Shown in pieces: positions 12,401 to 26,500 of a stretch of 64,000 nucleotides of DNA. Location of the stretch: assembly GCA_949358305.1 (NCBI GenBank), contig CASHSZ010000001.1:154501-218500 (forward strand), written 5' to 3'. The notes under the pieces are model-generated. The model searched no databases and had not been told where the DNA came from. It worked only from the letters and a program-made list of their open reading frames with translations. The DNA is from Strigamia acuminata (lineage: Eukaryota; Arthropoda; Chilopoda; Geophilomorpha; Linotaeniidae). Each line of letters starts with the position of its first letter. Within the stretch, counting starts at the first letter, position 1. The translations under genes and the position numbers were made by a program.

Positions 12401-15400
12401 TCTCCACCACCCTCTTTGGGAAACTTAACAAGAAGTTTCCAGTCTTTCAATGCTGGGTCCTAGAAGGAACCAGGAAGGAGGAAACCCATAATAGACTTTT
12501 CTATTTTGAATAAAAGTTGAGATATAGTGGTTGATGTGGGGTGGGAGTATGAAAGAGGGCTGAGTCAGTACTCTGAGGCATTAATTACTAATGATAATGG
12601 CATTATAACATGATGAAAATGCAATGGAGAAAGTGTGTTGAGTGAGGTGATTTCTGTTGAATCAACACAAGTTGAAAGTCTCATCATCACAAGGGAGATT
12701 GTACAGGCAAGAAAAAGGCGGATCTCATTCACTGTGCACGTGAAGGTTCTATATCTCCCAGTTGCAACATTGTTACCATTCTGGCGAAGGTGGAAAAAAA
12801 ATAAATTCCTGTCTTGCGTGCTGTCTGATGGAACCCGTGAGACTCATTTTCTCTATTTAGTTGCCGGTTGCATTTTTCTGTTTGCTCGGTAAATATTTTG
12901 GAGATAAAAGTTTACATTTCTACATTTTATGATTCAGATAAGAATGAGTTGTTTGGATTCTGCCGTTCTTTGCTGCAGCCGGCTTTCGTTGTACAAAAAG
13001 ACATAGCGTCGCCATGATCCCTCGCTGTCAAGCCCACGGACCCTTGGGTGAACATCCGGGACCTTTGAGAGGCGAGATGGCACCCGGTCCAGTCACAAAT
13101 GTATGAATAAAATCCATAAATGTACAAGGCATAGATTTTTTGTCATGCCTACTACACACTTGAATCACTTTTTTATATACCGTATTTTACCGATTAAGAG
13201 GGATACAGCATAAAAGCCTTTTTCAAAAACGTAGTTTTTTATTTTACTTGTTAGGTATTCGTTGTATCAATAATTTGTTATATCGCGATTCGTTATAAAG
13301 AGTTTCGGTTATAGCATATTTTTTCGATTCAAAGATGCACTTTTTACCCACATAAGCATTTCTAAAAACGTGGTGCGTCTTATAGTCGAATGCGTCTTAG
13401 AATCGAAGAAATACGATATATAACTTTTAACAAGTCTGGTGTTCACACTTGTTCTGGTTTTCTACAACTCTGATCAAAATGGCAACTTTTACTAGTCACA
13501 TGAGTGGTTTTGGGGTGAATTGAAACAAGATGGAGGCCAATCGAACTTTTTACGGTTACTTTCAGCATTAAGAATCATAAAGTTCTACAAAAAGTGTGAA
13601 CTAGGCATAACTTCTAGACTTAGAAGTTATTTATCCTCTTCTGAATCCACTTATTTTACATCCAAACGGGAACAGGCACATTGGTATCTTAGGTAATCTC
13701 CAAAATGACAATCGATCTTGTGCCTAAACTGCAGTGACTAATGAAGTGAAAATTGATAGAATAGTGATGTTGCTAATAAGCTGGCTTTCGAGGTTTGCCA
13801 TGGATGACCTGCTGGGAATCTCAGTTGTTTTTCATCCTTGTTTGAGTTAGATACTAGTCGCATTCAATAACTCTTTTAAACGGGATTCTCGTTTAAAAGC
13901 TCGTTTAAATGGGTTTAAATGGGTTAAAAATAAACGACCTAAATAGGTCGTTTAAATCTCCGTGTAACGAGTTCTTCGTTTAAATCGGGTCTCGTTGGCA
14001 GCCATCTTGGATTTCGGTTAGATCGGTCTTTGGACAAGATCGGTCGCAACCATCTCGATCGTAAGTACAATTTTGTAGCAATTATTGTTTGTTTAGAGGA
14101 AACAACAATAATGATCAGCACTATGGTTATTTCGTCTAAAAATTCGTGCGAGACAAAAATTTAGACGAGAAGTTATTGAATGCGCCGACTGTTTCTATGG
14201 CAGGTTTTCTGTGGTTTTTCCCAGTTCTCGGTGTAAATGCAAGGACGGGTCCTCAAGAAAGTCGTCTCTTAGATTGCGCTTTGCGAGGCCTAATACCACT
14301 CAGGAGCATTCAACCTAAGAGGTCATAACCACGCTAAGCGTCAAAAATACAAATACAAATACAAATACAAAAGGCGATGTTGATGGTTTCGTGCCAAAAT
14401 CCCATTGATCCTCAGATTTGAAGTAAGATAGGATTTGTGTGCTGACAAGTTTTGTTTATTGTCCTGATTATGTCTGACATTTCACCCTCACATTATCCGT
14501 GCATCATACACATAATAATTCATCTTTAGTAGACTGGAACTTTGGTGTAGTTTGGAAGCGATGTTTGACCTTTGGCTCGGCATTGGTACCGTGTTTACAC
14601 ACGGATCTTTTGTGGGGATTTGAAAATGGCCCACAGACTTTTCTGTGTGTATAGACTTGACAGAAAAGCCTATCAGAATCATCTGGCAGCAGAACGTGTG
14701 CCAGTCTGTCACACCAGACTTTTTGTGGTACTTACAGCTCTGTGCAACAGAAAAGATATGGTGAATGTCCATGAAAAAGAAACAATATGGATGCCAATAA
14801 AAATTTTAAGGCTACTTTTGGAGTTAGGATGAATAGGATTGCTAGTATTGTTTTTAATTTTATTTATAAAGTAATCATTTATTTTTGTAAATAGAATATA
14901 CAGTTGTTTGCATTTGTTGGCAGAACTGATTGCTGTCATATTTGAGACCGGTTAAAAAAAATTACGACCGGTCACAAATTGTCAAGATCGATCGCTATAC
15001 TCGTAAACTGGCTCGACCAATGGGAGTACACCTTGTAAAGTGCCTTTTTGAGTGCAACTCGAGTATACTTTCTGTGCCTGGAAACGAAGATCAGCTTTTC
15101 GTTGCATCAACGTGCCAGAAAGTAAATTTTTAGGTGCAAAAATGCATATGTTTTTATGTCCAAAAATGCATAATTTTTTAAGTACAAAAATGCATAATCT
15201 TTTATGAACAAAAATGCATATTTTTTTAGGTGCAAAAATGCATATTTTTTAGGTGCAAAAATGCATAATTTTTTAGGTACAAAATTGCACAATTATTTAG
15301 GTGCAAAAATGCATATTTTTTTAGGTGCAAAAATGCATATGTTTTAGGTGCAAAAATACACATTTTTATAGGTGCAAAAATACACATTTTTATAGGTGCA

Positions 15401-18400
15401 AAAATCCATTTTTAGGTGCAAAAATGCATATTTTTATAGGTGCAAAAATGCATTTGTAGGTGCAAAAATGCATATTTTTATAGGTGCAAAAATGCATATT
15501 TTTATAGGTGCAAAAATGCATATTTTTATAGGTGCAAAAATGCATTTTTAGGTTCAAAAATGCATATTTTTATAGGTGCAAAAATGCATTTTTAGGTTCA
15601 AAAATGCATATTTTTATAGGTGCAAAAATGCATATTTTTATAGGTGCAAGAATGCATTTTTAGGTGCAAGAATGCATTTTTAGGTGCAAGAATGCATTTT
15701 ATGGAATAAGAATGCACTTCAGGGGCAACTAATAAATGCATTTTAAGGAATAATGGCATTTTCATGTGCATAATTAAACTCTTTGGCTGCAACAATGGAC
15801 ATTTTCTCCTTAATAAGTCCGTGTCAGCTTGAAACAAGGCAATTTGACATTGGATTGAGGTTTGACTTTTATCTCGCAGAAACCCCATGTGACCGAAGTT
15901 AGCACTCATTGTGCTTTGTGGCGCCCTTGGCCAAAGTGGACATTTGATTCTCAGGCACTTGAGATATGAAGATGATATTACTCATAAAGCATTTATCTTT
16001 GCAATGTTAGATATGGTTTTGTGCATGCATTAGTCTGTGCAAAAAGCATTTTTATTCCATTTGCCGATGGAGGTCCGTGTTACGAGTAAGGAAGAGCATG
16101 TCTCTGTTTCTCCACTTTAACTGTCAGTTGGGGTTTCCTGTGGTTTGCAACATGGCTTCTGCAGCGTGCAATGTCGTGTTACAGATTGATTGAAAACGAG
16201 ATGGAAAAAGTTAGAAATCTGTAGACATCTGGAAAAATTTGTGGGAATCTTTGGAAATCTTTAGTAATCTATGGAAATTGTTGGAATTTTGGGAATCTTT
16301 GATAATCAATTTAAAATTTAAATCTTTGGATTTATATGAAAAACTTTGACAATTTATGAAAATCCATGCAAATTTTTGAAAATCTGTGTAAATCTTTGGA
16401 AATGTTTGTAAATCTTTGGAAATCTGTGTAAATCTTTGGAAATCCTTACAAATCTTTGGATATCCATACGAATCTTTGGAAATCACTGTCAACTTTTACA
16501 GATTTATGCAATTTAAGAGAAAAATAGAAATAAAAATGAAAATGAAAATCTTGACAAATCTATTAGGCAGATTCTGTAATATTTGCAAAATCTTTGATAT
16601 TTTCGCAAAATCCGTAGAAATCATTGCAAATCCTTGCACATGTTCGTAAATCTCAACAAATCCTTGCAAATTTTCGTAAATCTCAACAAATCCATGCAAA
16701 TTTTCGTAAATTTTAACAAATCCATGCAAATTTTTGTAAATCTCAACAAATCCTTGCATATTTTCGTAAATCTCAACATATTTTCGTAAATCTCAACATA
16801 TTTTCGTAAATCTCAACATATTTTCGTAAATCTCAACATATATTCGTAAATCTAAACAAAATTTTGTAAATCTCAATAAAATTTTGTAAATCTAAACAAA
16901 ATTTCGTAAATCTCAACAAAATTACTTAAATTTCCACAAAACCTCTCAAATATCACTAAAATTATTGTAAATCCATTAAATTCAAACAAATCTTTAGAAA
17001 TCTATATAATAAAAAAAAACCTCAAAATTCTTGAAATTTAAAAAACTCGATGCAGTCCTGAAAATCTCCATAAATCTCTTCAAATCTTGCATAAATCCTC
17101 CAAATCTAACACAAACCAACCCCAAAAACTCAACAACCCACACAATTCCAACCAAACCAATTCAAAATTCCACGAAAATCCATCAAAATCTAACAAATCT
17201 TCAATTCTTTTCTTTTCTTGCAGTTGTTAAATAACATAGCCAGAGACCTGGATCATATGCTCAATGAGCTGGGTCAGGGTTCCACTCTTCCCTCGCCCAT
17301 TGGTCAAACGGATGACTTCTCGACATCACTCGAAGAGGGATCTCATTACAGACGAGCAACTGGTCTACCAACCAATCAACAGCGCATTCGCAACAACAGG
17401 TGAGGCCCCCGAACACCAAACTCGCCATTAAATAACTCAATTAAGCAATTTCGGGCAAAGTTTAATCAAATTACGTGCAGGGGAACGTGAAATTGGTTGA
17501 GCAAAATGGGAAAATGAGAAAATTCTCAAGTGGTACGTGATGTTATCACTTTTTTTTCTCCTTTTTTTGACATTTTCTTTTTTATTTCTCATCGATTTGA
17601 CGTTTTCCGCGCGAGTTTTGCAGTAGTTGTTTGTCACAAGGGGGAGTTAATCTTATGAGCTCTGTTTGACACTCGCCTCATGTACTCGTTGCTGACAGTT
17701 GATATCCCATAACTCAGGAGTTGCAAATCTTGAATGCAGCATCCATAGCGGGTTCTGCAAACAATATCCTGTTCACTTGTAATTTCGACGTTATATCGGT
17801 TTAAGATGCTGACGTTTTATTAAAAGTTGGGGGGCTTTTTCGGGGGGAATTCGTCTGGAATTTGAGAATGTTAGAATTGGCTTAGATAGGACTAAGGTTC
17901 GTTAAAAATTTAGGTAAATTTGTTGAAATTTGGGTAAATTTCATCAAAAATGAGAAAATTAGTTGATATAAATTGACAGAATTCGGTGAAATTCATTTAA
18001 AATTTATAAAAATCCGGCAAAATTCATAAAAATTCGGCAAAATTCAACAAAATTCATAAGAGTTCGGCAAAATTCAACAAAAATTCATAAAAATTTGGCA
18101 AAATTCATCAAAATTCATAAAAATTCATAAAAATTTATCAAAATTTGGCAAAATTCATAAAAATTTGGCAAAATTCATCAAAATTTGGCAAATTCATCAA
18201 AATTTGGCAAATTCATCAAAATTTGGCAAAATTTATCAAAATTTGGCAAAATTCATCAAAATTTGGCAAAATTCAACAAAAATTGGCACAATTCACAAAA
18301 ATGACAAAATCAATTTAAAATGTGACAAAATTATGCAAAATTCATCATAAATGACAAAATTATCCAAAATTCATCAAAAATAGCAAAATTATGCAAAATT

Positions 18401-21400
18401 CATCATAAATGACAAAATTATCCAAAATTCATCAAAAATAACAAAATTATGCAAAATTCATCATAAATGACAAAATTATCCAAAATTCATCAAAAATAAC
18501 AAAATTATGCAAAATTCATCAATAAATGACAAAATATGTTTAAAATTTGACAAAATTCGTCAAAAAGTGACCAAGTTTTGCCGAAATTCTATATAAATAA
18601 AAAAATAAAAATGACAAATTTTGAAAGAATGTTAACTACCGGTACTTGAATTGAGGTAAAAAAAATTAGTAGGTGCATCCAATTCTTGGAGGATCAGTGA
18701 CTTCCACTCCCTAAATGTCTTACAGATGCCGGAAGTGACGACAATTCAATTTCATGATGACATGCAAAACACACTTAACCCATCAATTGACCTCCTTATC
18801 TTCCTTACAGAAGTGATTTCTGTGCATTATGCATGTGCAGTTTCTTTTATCCACCTAAATTGTCAGCCATTTTGGTTTTTTGCAAAAAATCTGAATTTTT
18901 GGAATCGGCGTTTATTCGGGGCTGGCGACAATTGCTGAAATCGTCGCTGAGTACCCGGCGTTAAATCGAGGCAGTCCAGTATATTTTCGATTTTTTTCAT
19001 GATATTTTACTTAAGAAAATCTCGAAATAAGTCCATAAATCTCAAAATAAATCCATAAATCTCGAAATAAATTCATAAATCTCGAAATAAATCCATAAAT
19101 CTGGAAATAAATCCATAAATCTGGAAATAAATCCATAAATCTTTAATAAATTAATAAATCCCAAATAAATCTTTAAATCCATAAATCTTTCTTAAATCTA
19201 GAGATTTATAAATCTCGAAGACGAAAATTGCTAATGTCGGCCCCCGAAATCATGTCTGTTGCTAAGACCAACTCATTTCCTAGCTCAGTGTTGTAATTGG
19301 CCAAGACGATCACCTGACCATATTCTTTGTATCCACACACTGACAAAGCAACCGGCCATTGAGAATTAGCAGAATCTCTGAGCGGTTAGAGTTTAGCGAT
19401 TCAAATTTTTGGATAAGCCTAGATTTAACCATTTTTGTGCAAGCCACTCTTTAAGGAGTTGAGTCGGATTAATAGTGTCTTGATATGGCCAGGAGCTAAA
19501 GCAGGAGCAGGCAATAATTTTGGTGTAATGGCCACTTGAAGAGATTGGACAGTGATTGTGGTGGGTTGGTCAAATTGTGCAGTAACCAAAAACTGCCTCC
19601 AGTCTGCAGTGCTGAATCATGATTAGAAGCTAGGACACACCTTGGAGACCAGTCTGATAGGATTTTTTGTCTGGGGATGGTCAGACAAACTTGGCTGCAT
19701 GTGTGCTACAGAGAGAAACCTAAACAGCAAATGGAATTTTCTCCCATGCTGGAGAGGAAAGTTCCTCCAAACTTTAAATAAAACGAACGGCAAGAACTCG
19801 CTATTCCCAAAAGTGATTTCGGTAACCTCTTGGCCACCAACCGTGCTGTTAATTACTTCTGTTAATGAGTTTATTGTTGTTTGTTTACTTTATTTTAAGA
19901 TTATTAGGCTTAATACTACCATCTTCACCCGAATAGTACTGGATTGTGTTGTATTCGAGTTTCTCCAAAAATCGCTGATTTGCAAACATGGTCAAACAAT
20001 TCAAATATAACACCATCATGTTGTATTTGAATACAACACGATGGTGTTATATTCGAATTGAGATTTGAATTCATATTTTGTCCTAAAATATTTAAAATTA
20101 AACTTCTTCGTTTGGGCATTTTTGGTATGTGTACAAAATCAATCGTTTGAGATACATATATACGGCCAAGAAACGTTCTGTTTCTGCAACGTTCGAACGA
20201 AAAACGTTGTTACTACGACGTTTTTCGAAAAATTTAAGTTGCTCCTATTGGTTCAAATATAACACCATGGTGTTGTATTCGAATACAACACGATCCAGTA
20301 CTATTCGGGTGAAGACGGTAGCTGTTCACCCGCAAAAAATAAATCAATCTATAAACCTACAAAAAAGAAACTGAAAAGAAAAACCCAAAGAATTTGACCC
20401 AAAATTTCTTAAAGGAAATCGTTTGCGCAGAATGGGATGTGCGGTATGAATTTGGTATCAAGATACCTGTTGCGAATGAAGATGTCATCCATTCTCAGAA
20501 CTATGTTGGAAACACATGGGAGCGGGTAAAATTCCAAAGCTTGCTAGTACAAGTGTAAAGAGGGAGTCATTTACAAGCTCACTTCACCCGCTTCTGGCTT
20601 ACCAGCTTAACTGGCAAACTCAAGCTAGCTAGGTAGCTAGCCAGAAATTCCCGCCAAAATCTCCTCCAAGAATTTCCTCACGATTCTGATTGGCCGTCAA
20701 AGTCACATGACCAAAACACCAGCAAGCTTGAAGCTGGTAAATCAAACTCAGTTTGGGTGAGTACAAGCTCGCTTCAAAACAAAGCTTTGAATAAAAACGC
20801 AAGCTTGTGTTTGATCAAGCGGGCGAGTTTTTAGCCACTTTTTCAAGTAAAAGCAAGCTTTTAAATTTTACTCGCTCCCTTGTGTTTCCATCTTAAGATC
20901 TACGAAGGTCTTAAAATGGTACTGTCGACGGTGTAGTATGAAACACTTAAGTTTTTCGTATATTTTCGTGCTTAATTTGTTTTGTTTTCTGGCACCGATC
21001 CGACTGCACTTGTTTTATTTATTGCTGGTTTACCATAATAATGATGGGTTATTATTTTGTCAAGGATTTATAGGCTGGGTTTTTATGCTGAGGGCTTTTT
21101 AAGGATTAGCTGAGCTAAAAAGTGGTCAAACAAACATACTTGACTAGCATTAATTGTAGGGATTGTTTGGTTAAAGGCAATAGTGGATGCACCGCTTTAA
21201 ATTGATAGAAATAGAAAGTTGTAATAAACACCTGTTGGTGAATTTAAACTCTTATTGACACAGAGAATCCCCTAATTCCCATTGGTCTGAAGGCAAATAC
21301 TGTAATTCACTGAAAAATAAAATTTTAATGAAAAAAGTGAAATTTTAATCAAAAAAGTGAAATTTTAATCAAACAAGCAGGGATTTGTAATGCAGGGAAG

Positions 21401-23492
21401 CATTACACATTAGACTTCTAAACCCTGCCCCTAATTAAACGATTACTTCGGTTAGTTTTTTAAAATATTTTTTTTTTCAAATTTCTCACTCCGACCAATT
21501 TGTCAAATTTTCATTACATTACATTACGTTTCGGTCACGGCTTCCGCCAGGTGGTGCTCCGGTTTACTTATTATTTTGCCGTAATTTGCTGTTTTCTTCC
21601 TTTAAACTACATTTAATTGAAAAAATAATGACGCCATCGTTTTCAGCGCCAAATTACACTTAGGAAATCTTATTTAAACATTAAAATTGTTGAGTTTTAA
21701 AAACCAGTCTTTTTCACATTTTCCACCAAATTTGCCATGCGGTCGCCGACTTTGGTGGATCGTAACGGTACTTTTTCTTGAACAAATTGAAAAATTAAAG
21801 ATACAGGCAGGTGCAGATTTGTATTTCCAGTCGAATGAGACTGGTTTCAAAATTTACAAATCTCATTTCGAGATAGAAAAGAGCAATTTTCAGTTTGCGA
21901 CGAAGATTTCTGCCTTCATTATAGCTTACGGGATCCACAAGGTGGCGCTGTTTTCCATTACATTTTGCCGTAATTTAGCATTTTCTCCCTTTTAACTACA
22001 TTTAATGCCAATTTTATTGTTATAATTGGAAAGTAGACCAAAAACTGCACCAGAAAAGTCTACTTCCCAAACGCCTGATTAATTTTTTAATTCATTTTTT
22101 TGGGATATTGGAAGTTGAATTATTACATTCAGGTCACGTGACCGGACGTTGAAGACAGACGGACAGAACCGTTTCATTAGACGTTTTAAACATTAGGTTT
22201 AGAAGTCTAAAAAGTGAAATTTCAATGGAAAAAAAGTGAAATTTCAATGGAAAAAAGTGAAATTTCAATGAAAAAATTGAAATTCCAATCAAAATATGGT
22301 AAACAATTGTAATACTCCGTAAGAGCCGCCCTCGATTAAGAGCCGCGGCTCAGAGTGCTCTTCCAAATTGTCCTTCAAATCGTTACAAAATCGAGAGCAA
22401 AATCGTTAAAGAAATTTGCTTGGAATCTTGAAATCTTAAAATCCGCAGCAAATCTCTGAAATCTGTAGTAAAACCTCAAAATCAATTAAATCACGGGGAT
22501 TCTGCAAATCCATAAAATCTTACAAATTGTCTCGTAAAATCTAGCAAGATTTAACGTGATTTGGCTATACCCCCACGCCTTAAAATAACTTTGGGTTGAC
22601 TTTTATTCGTTTTGAATAAAATCTAGTCACTTCTGCCTTCCAGAATTGAACTCATCCTAGGAATTTGTCGGAGATTAGTCCACAAGCTATAAAAATACTC
22701 AATTGCCAAGAATAGGAGCGATCCATTTTTCAACGGGAATTTATATCCTCCACCCCACACAGCCCACACTAACAAGGAGACTGCAGGAGTGTGTAATCCA
22801 CAATTGTTTAAATTTTAAAAAAAAATAAAGTATTGTTATTAGAGAGTTTGCGGGATACATTTTTCCCTTACAGTTAAAGACTATCCGGTATAAAAATAGT
22901 GTAAGAGAAAAATGATAAATTAAGTTTTTGCGGGCTGCAATTTTCCCTTATCACTACACTATTTCAGCCAAGTACTGACAGTTAGTAATTTTGGGCCTAA
23001 AAATTCAATTTGGGGGCGCAAATGTGCAATGTTCTGCATAAAATTCCATTATTATGCCTATAAAGTATGGTTTTGGGCCTAAAATTCAATTTTGGGCCTC
23101 ACTAATCATTCAATCTACGTACCTATGACTGTGATGTGTTTGATCGGGACAACAAAATAATCGCCATTTGCAATGGGCGGAGCTAACAATATAGTGTTCT
23201 CAATTCTGATTGGCTGCGCTATATTTTAATTTAGTGTTGAAAACGATACACTAAAGATTTTTCCCTTACGATATGGCACTAAAATAGTGTAACGTGGCAC
23301 AAAATAAGGAGAAAATGCATCCCGCAAACTCTATATTATCTAAACAGTCAATACTTCGGTTATGTGCCGGGCCTGAATAAACGCCGGGCTTCAAATTGGC
23401 GCTGGAGAGTCGGCTCAAAAAAACTTTTAAACACCCGGCATTATTACATCATGATTTTTTCATCCTTACCAAACCAATATTTCCGGTTTAAT

Positions 23493-23588
<96 letters not shown>

Positions 23589-26500
23589 TTTTTCTTCTCT
23601 TTCAGTGGAGATGCCTTGCTTGAACAATTTGTGCAGACTCTCATCGACAGTCTCACCTTACCAGGGACCCCCTTCGATGGTAGGACACCTGTACACTCAC
23701 CTGACCTCTGTCCTTTGGCGTTAAATGGTGTTGGTGGAAAGGTATCTTTGACCATTTCTTGCTTTTCTCGGACATAATTTTCACTTTTAGGACTAACCTT
23801 ATGTAACGAAAAACTTAATTCCATTCTTTAGTCACCTTAATAACACGTGGTAAGATTCCCATGGAATAAAAAATAAGTGTTTCCGGTCTTGCTTTCGCAC
23901 GACAGGAAATGGGGAGGAAGATTATTATTGTGATTTTTAAAGGCGTGTTTTGGGTTGGACGGGGTTTGGTTTCGCCTGCCGCGGAGAGTCGGCCGAAGTC
24001 CGCGTGGAAATCTTAACATCCTCGGTGTTTGAATTTTCGATAAAAATTTAGATAATTTTTTTTTTAAATATTATTTCTGATTATAAATCAAAATCTGTTT
24101 ATATTTTTATCGAAATTTTAAATTTAACCTGATTTTTGATAAATTTTTGGTTTTGACGGAGATCGAATTCGCATGCCGCAACGAGTCGATCTCCCGCCGC
24201 ATCGCAACCAAAAAACCGTCGATGCGCGCACGAACCAAACCGAGGGTGAGTGACCAGGAACACAGTCCTGACTCACAACTTCGACCCTGAATTCAAACTT
24301 AAAGACAATACCTCGAAAGAATTTGATTGTGTGGGTGGATCCGTGACAAATAATTAACAAAAACGAAAAGAAAAAAAAAACGTAAAAAATTCGCATGAAA
24401 TTTGTGACCGCCATTTCTCAATGGAGATATCGAAGTGGTGATTCACCTCACATTATCAGACGTAACTGATAAGGCGCAGGTGGTTCGTTTTTCGTCGTTA
24501 AAAGTGTCGAAAACGCGGAAAAAATTCCATGTTACCTAGAAAAATACAAGAATGTAGTTCCACAGAGGTGGGGTCGTGAATGGTAAGGTCTGGTAAGGTG
24601 TTTGTTTTAATTATTTAGGAAAAAAGACAGTTATTGGGTGTTGCGCGATTACGCCACAAGGTGTGGTTATTTTGGCTCCGTTTTAAGTCCCGATTTGGCG
24701 ACAATTTTCTTTTTTTTTTTTCGTTCTTTTTATTTCGAGAACTCAAAGCTAATTGAGGATCGAAGGCTCCAACACGCCATTTTCGTGGGTCCCAAGGACC
24801 ATGGGCAATTTGTTGTCATGCCAACGAGGTGTTAAGTCACGGAATAAGCGAAGGCCACCTTCGGTTGCATTAAGCGTGGGGGTTCCGTCCTTTAGCGTTG
24901 AAAACTGCTGCGCGCATTGTCCTGTGAGGAGACTGTATAAAAAGACGGTGGAGTTTAAAAATGTATACGAAACGGAATTTTTTTTTTTTTAATTTTTGAT
25001 TTTTAACGGTTTTTTGGGGTCATTTTTCGCGCTCTATTTGTTTATTTGTGCTTTTTGTTTGGTTTTCTAGGAGATCGAGTCGAATGGGAAGGATTGGCCG
25101 GGTAAAATCGGGGCCGAATATGAAGATGAGCAGCCGTGCGACATCGGAATGGTGGAACGGATTGCGCGGACACATCCGGTTTGGTTTTTACCGGGAATCA
25201 CGCGGCCAGGGGCCGTTCACCTACTGCAAGGAAAGGACCCGGGAGTAAGGAACTTGGTGTTTTTTAAGGTTTTGTTGTGCTAATTTTTTTTTTTTTTTGG
25301 TTTTTTTGTTTTGGTTTAGAATTTTATTGTGAGAAAATCGAGTAAGAATAACACGATGGCGATCTCGGTGCGCCTGCCAGATGATAAAGGCCCGTACATA
25401 GAGCATTATTTGATCGAGCATGTGGGACGAGAGTATCGACTTGAAGGATCTGATAATTATTTCGAAGCTATTCCAACTCTCGTATCTCATTACTGCCAAT
25501 GTTGGTGAGTCGAAAAGGATTTGATTTTTGTTTTGTTTTGTTTGTTTGGGTTTTTTAACACTTTTTTGTTTACTTTTTAGTGACGAGTTACCGGTTGAGC
25601 TAGGCCTACCGACCGCTGTTGCGCAGGCCTGCTCTAGACAGGAGTTGTCGTCGCTCGCCATGTTGGGTCAAGGTATTTTTAATTTTATTGTTTTTGTTTA
25701 TTTATTTTCTTTTTGGATTTTTGATTGTTTTTTTTTTTATGGATTGGAGGTAAAATGGAGAATTAAGGGGAAAATGAAAAGATTTTGGGGTTTTTAGCGG
25801 TTTTTAAACGGCGGGAACATGGCGGAGTGGGGATTTGATCCTGGGGGTAAAGAACTTGATCCGGGATCACATCGTTTATTTTAGGGAACGGCCATTTTCG
25901 GAACGGTAATCGCATTGTGGATGGGAAAATAACTGAAATGAAAATAAAAATTAAAACATCCGGACATTTTCCGGTCAAATTACCATTTCTACGATATTTT
26001 CACGTAAGAATACAGTCTGGCATGTTGGATTATCCGGAAACAATTAATTTCGCCTTGATTCTAAGAACTTGATCCGGATCACGGTGTATACTCTGCTCAA
26101 CGTAATCGCCATTTTAGGAACCGTAATCGCATCGCGATAAAACCTCAATTTTTATCGGAAATAACAAGAAATGAATGTAAACAAATAACACGCGTCCATT
26201 CTTATCACATTTAATCGTAATAAAACACGCCGGCGCGTCAAACACCGATTAACAATTAATTTCAAGAACATGATCCGGATCACATTGCTAACTCCAACGA
26301 CCGCCATTTTCGGAAATCGAAATCTCATCGCTTAAACCTCAAAACTAATCCGAAAATGGTCGGAATTGTTTTATTTGTAGTGCTAATTATATGTATACGA
26401 GTAGTTATCTCCATTATTCACGAAAACCTCTCCTCTTTTACAGATTACTGGGTGTCATCCTTGGCCAAATCACCCACGGACAAAACGAGCCCGCAAAACA

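Larger units (their letters stand above)
466..17223 (+). other. spri intron 1 (16.8 kb, repeat-filled)
   Basis: No supported coding sequence apart from a candidate 24-nt micro-exon at 12368-12391 (see findings). Contents read from the sequence: two hAT-like and one Tc1/mariner-like short element, two other inverted-repeat families, an AT microsatellite (about 2945-3000), and minisatellites at 7200-7790, 15120-15715 and 16205-16960. The remaining stretches are AT-rich and show nothing recognisable. Confidence 0.7.
17400..23605 (+). other. spri intron 2 (6.2 kb)
   Basis: No supported coding sequence. It holds tandem repeats at 17900-18570 and 19015-19200, inverted-repeat elements at 19919-20318, 20507-20890 and 21380-22212, a short gtgaaatttcaatgg array (22205-22270), and the ATTT microsatellite just before exon 3. 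The remaining stretches show nothing recognisable. Confidence 0.7.

Noticed and set aside
12635-12892. 85-codon frame in intron 1
   Set aside because: No start context, splice signals or recognisable domain, and ordinary codon composition for random AT-rich DNA.
15120-15715. CRISPR-like repeat-spacer pattern
   Set aside because: The intervals between ggtgcaaaaatgcat cores are simple T/A runs of variable length, and the locus is an intron of a eukaryotic gene.
23364-23588. Protein frame with LFIY repeats
   Set aside because: Pure product of the (ATTT)n microsatellite.
1-25000. tRNA or rRNA genes
   Set aside because: I saw no segment with tRNA A/B box pairs or rRNA-like conserved sequence; a tRNAscan/Infernal run would be needed to exclude degenerate ones.
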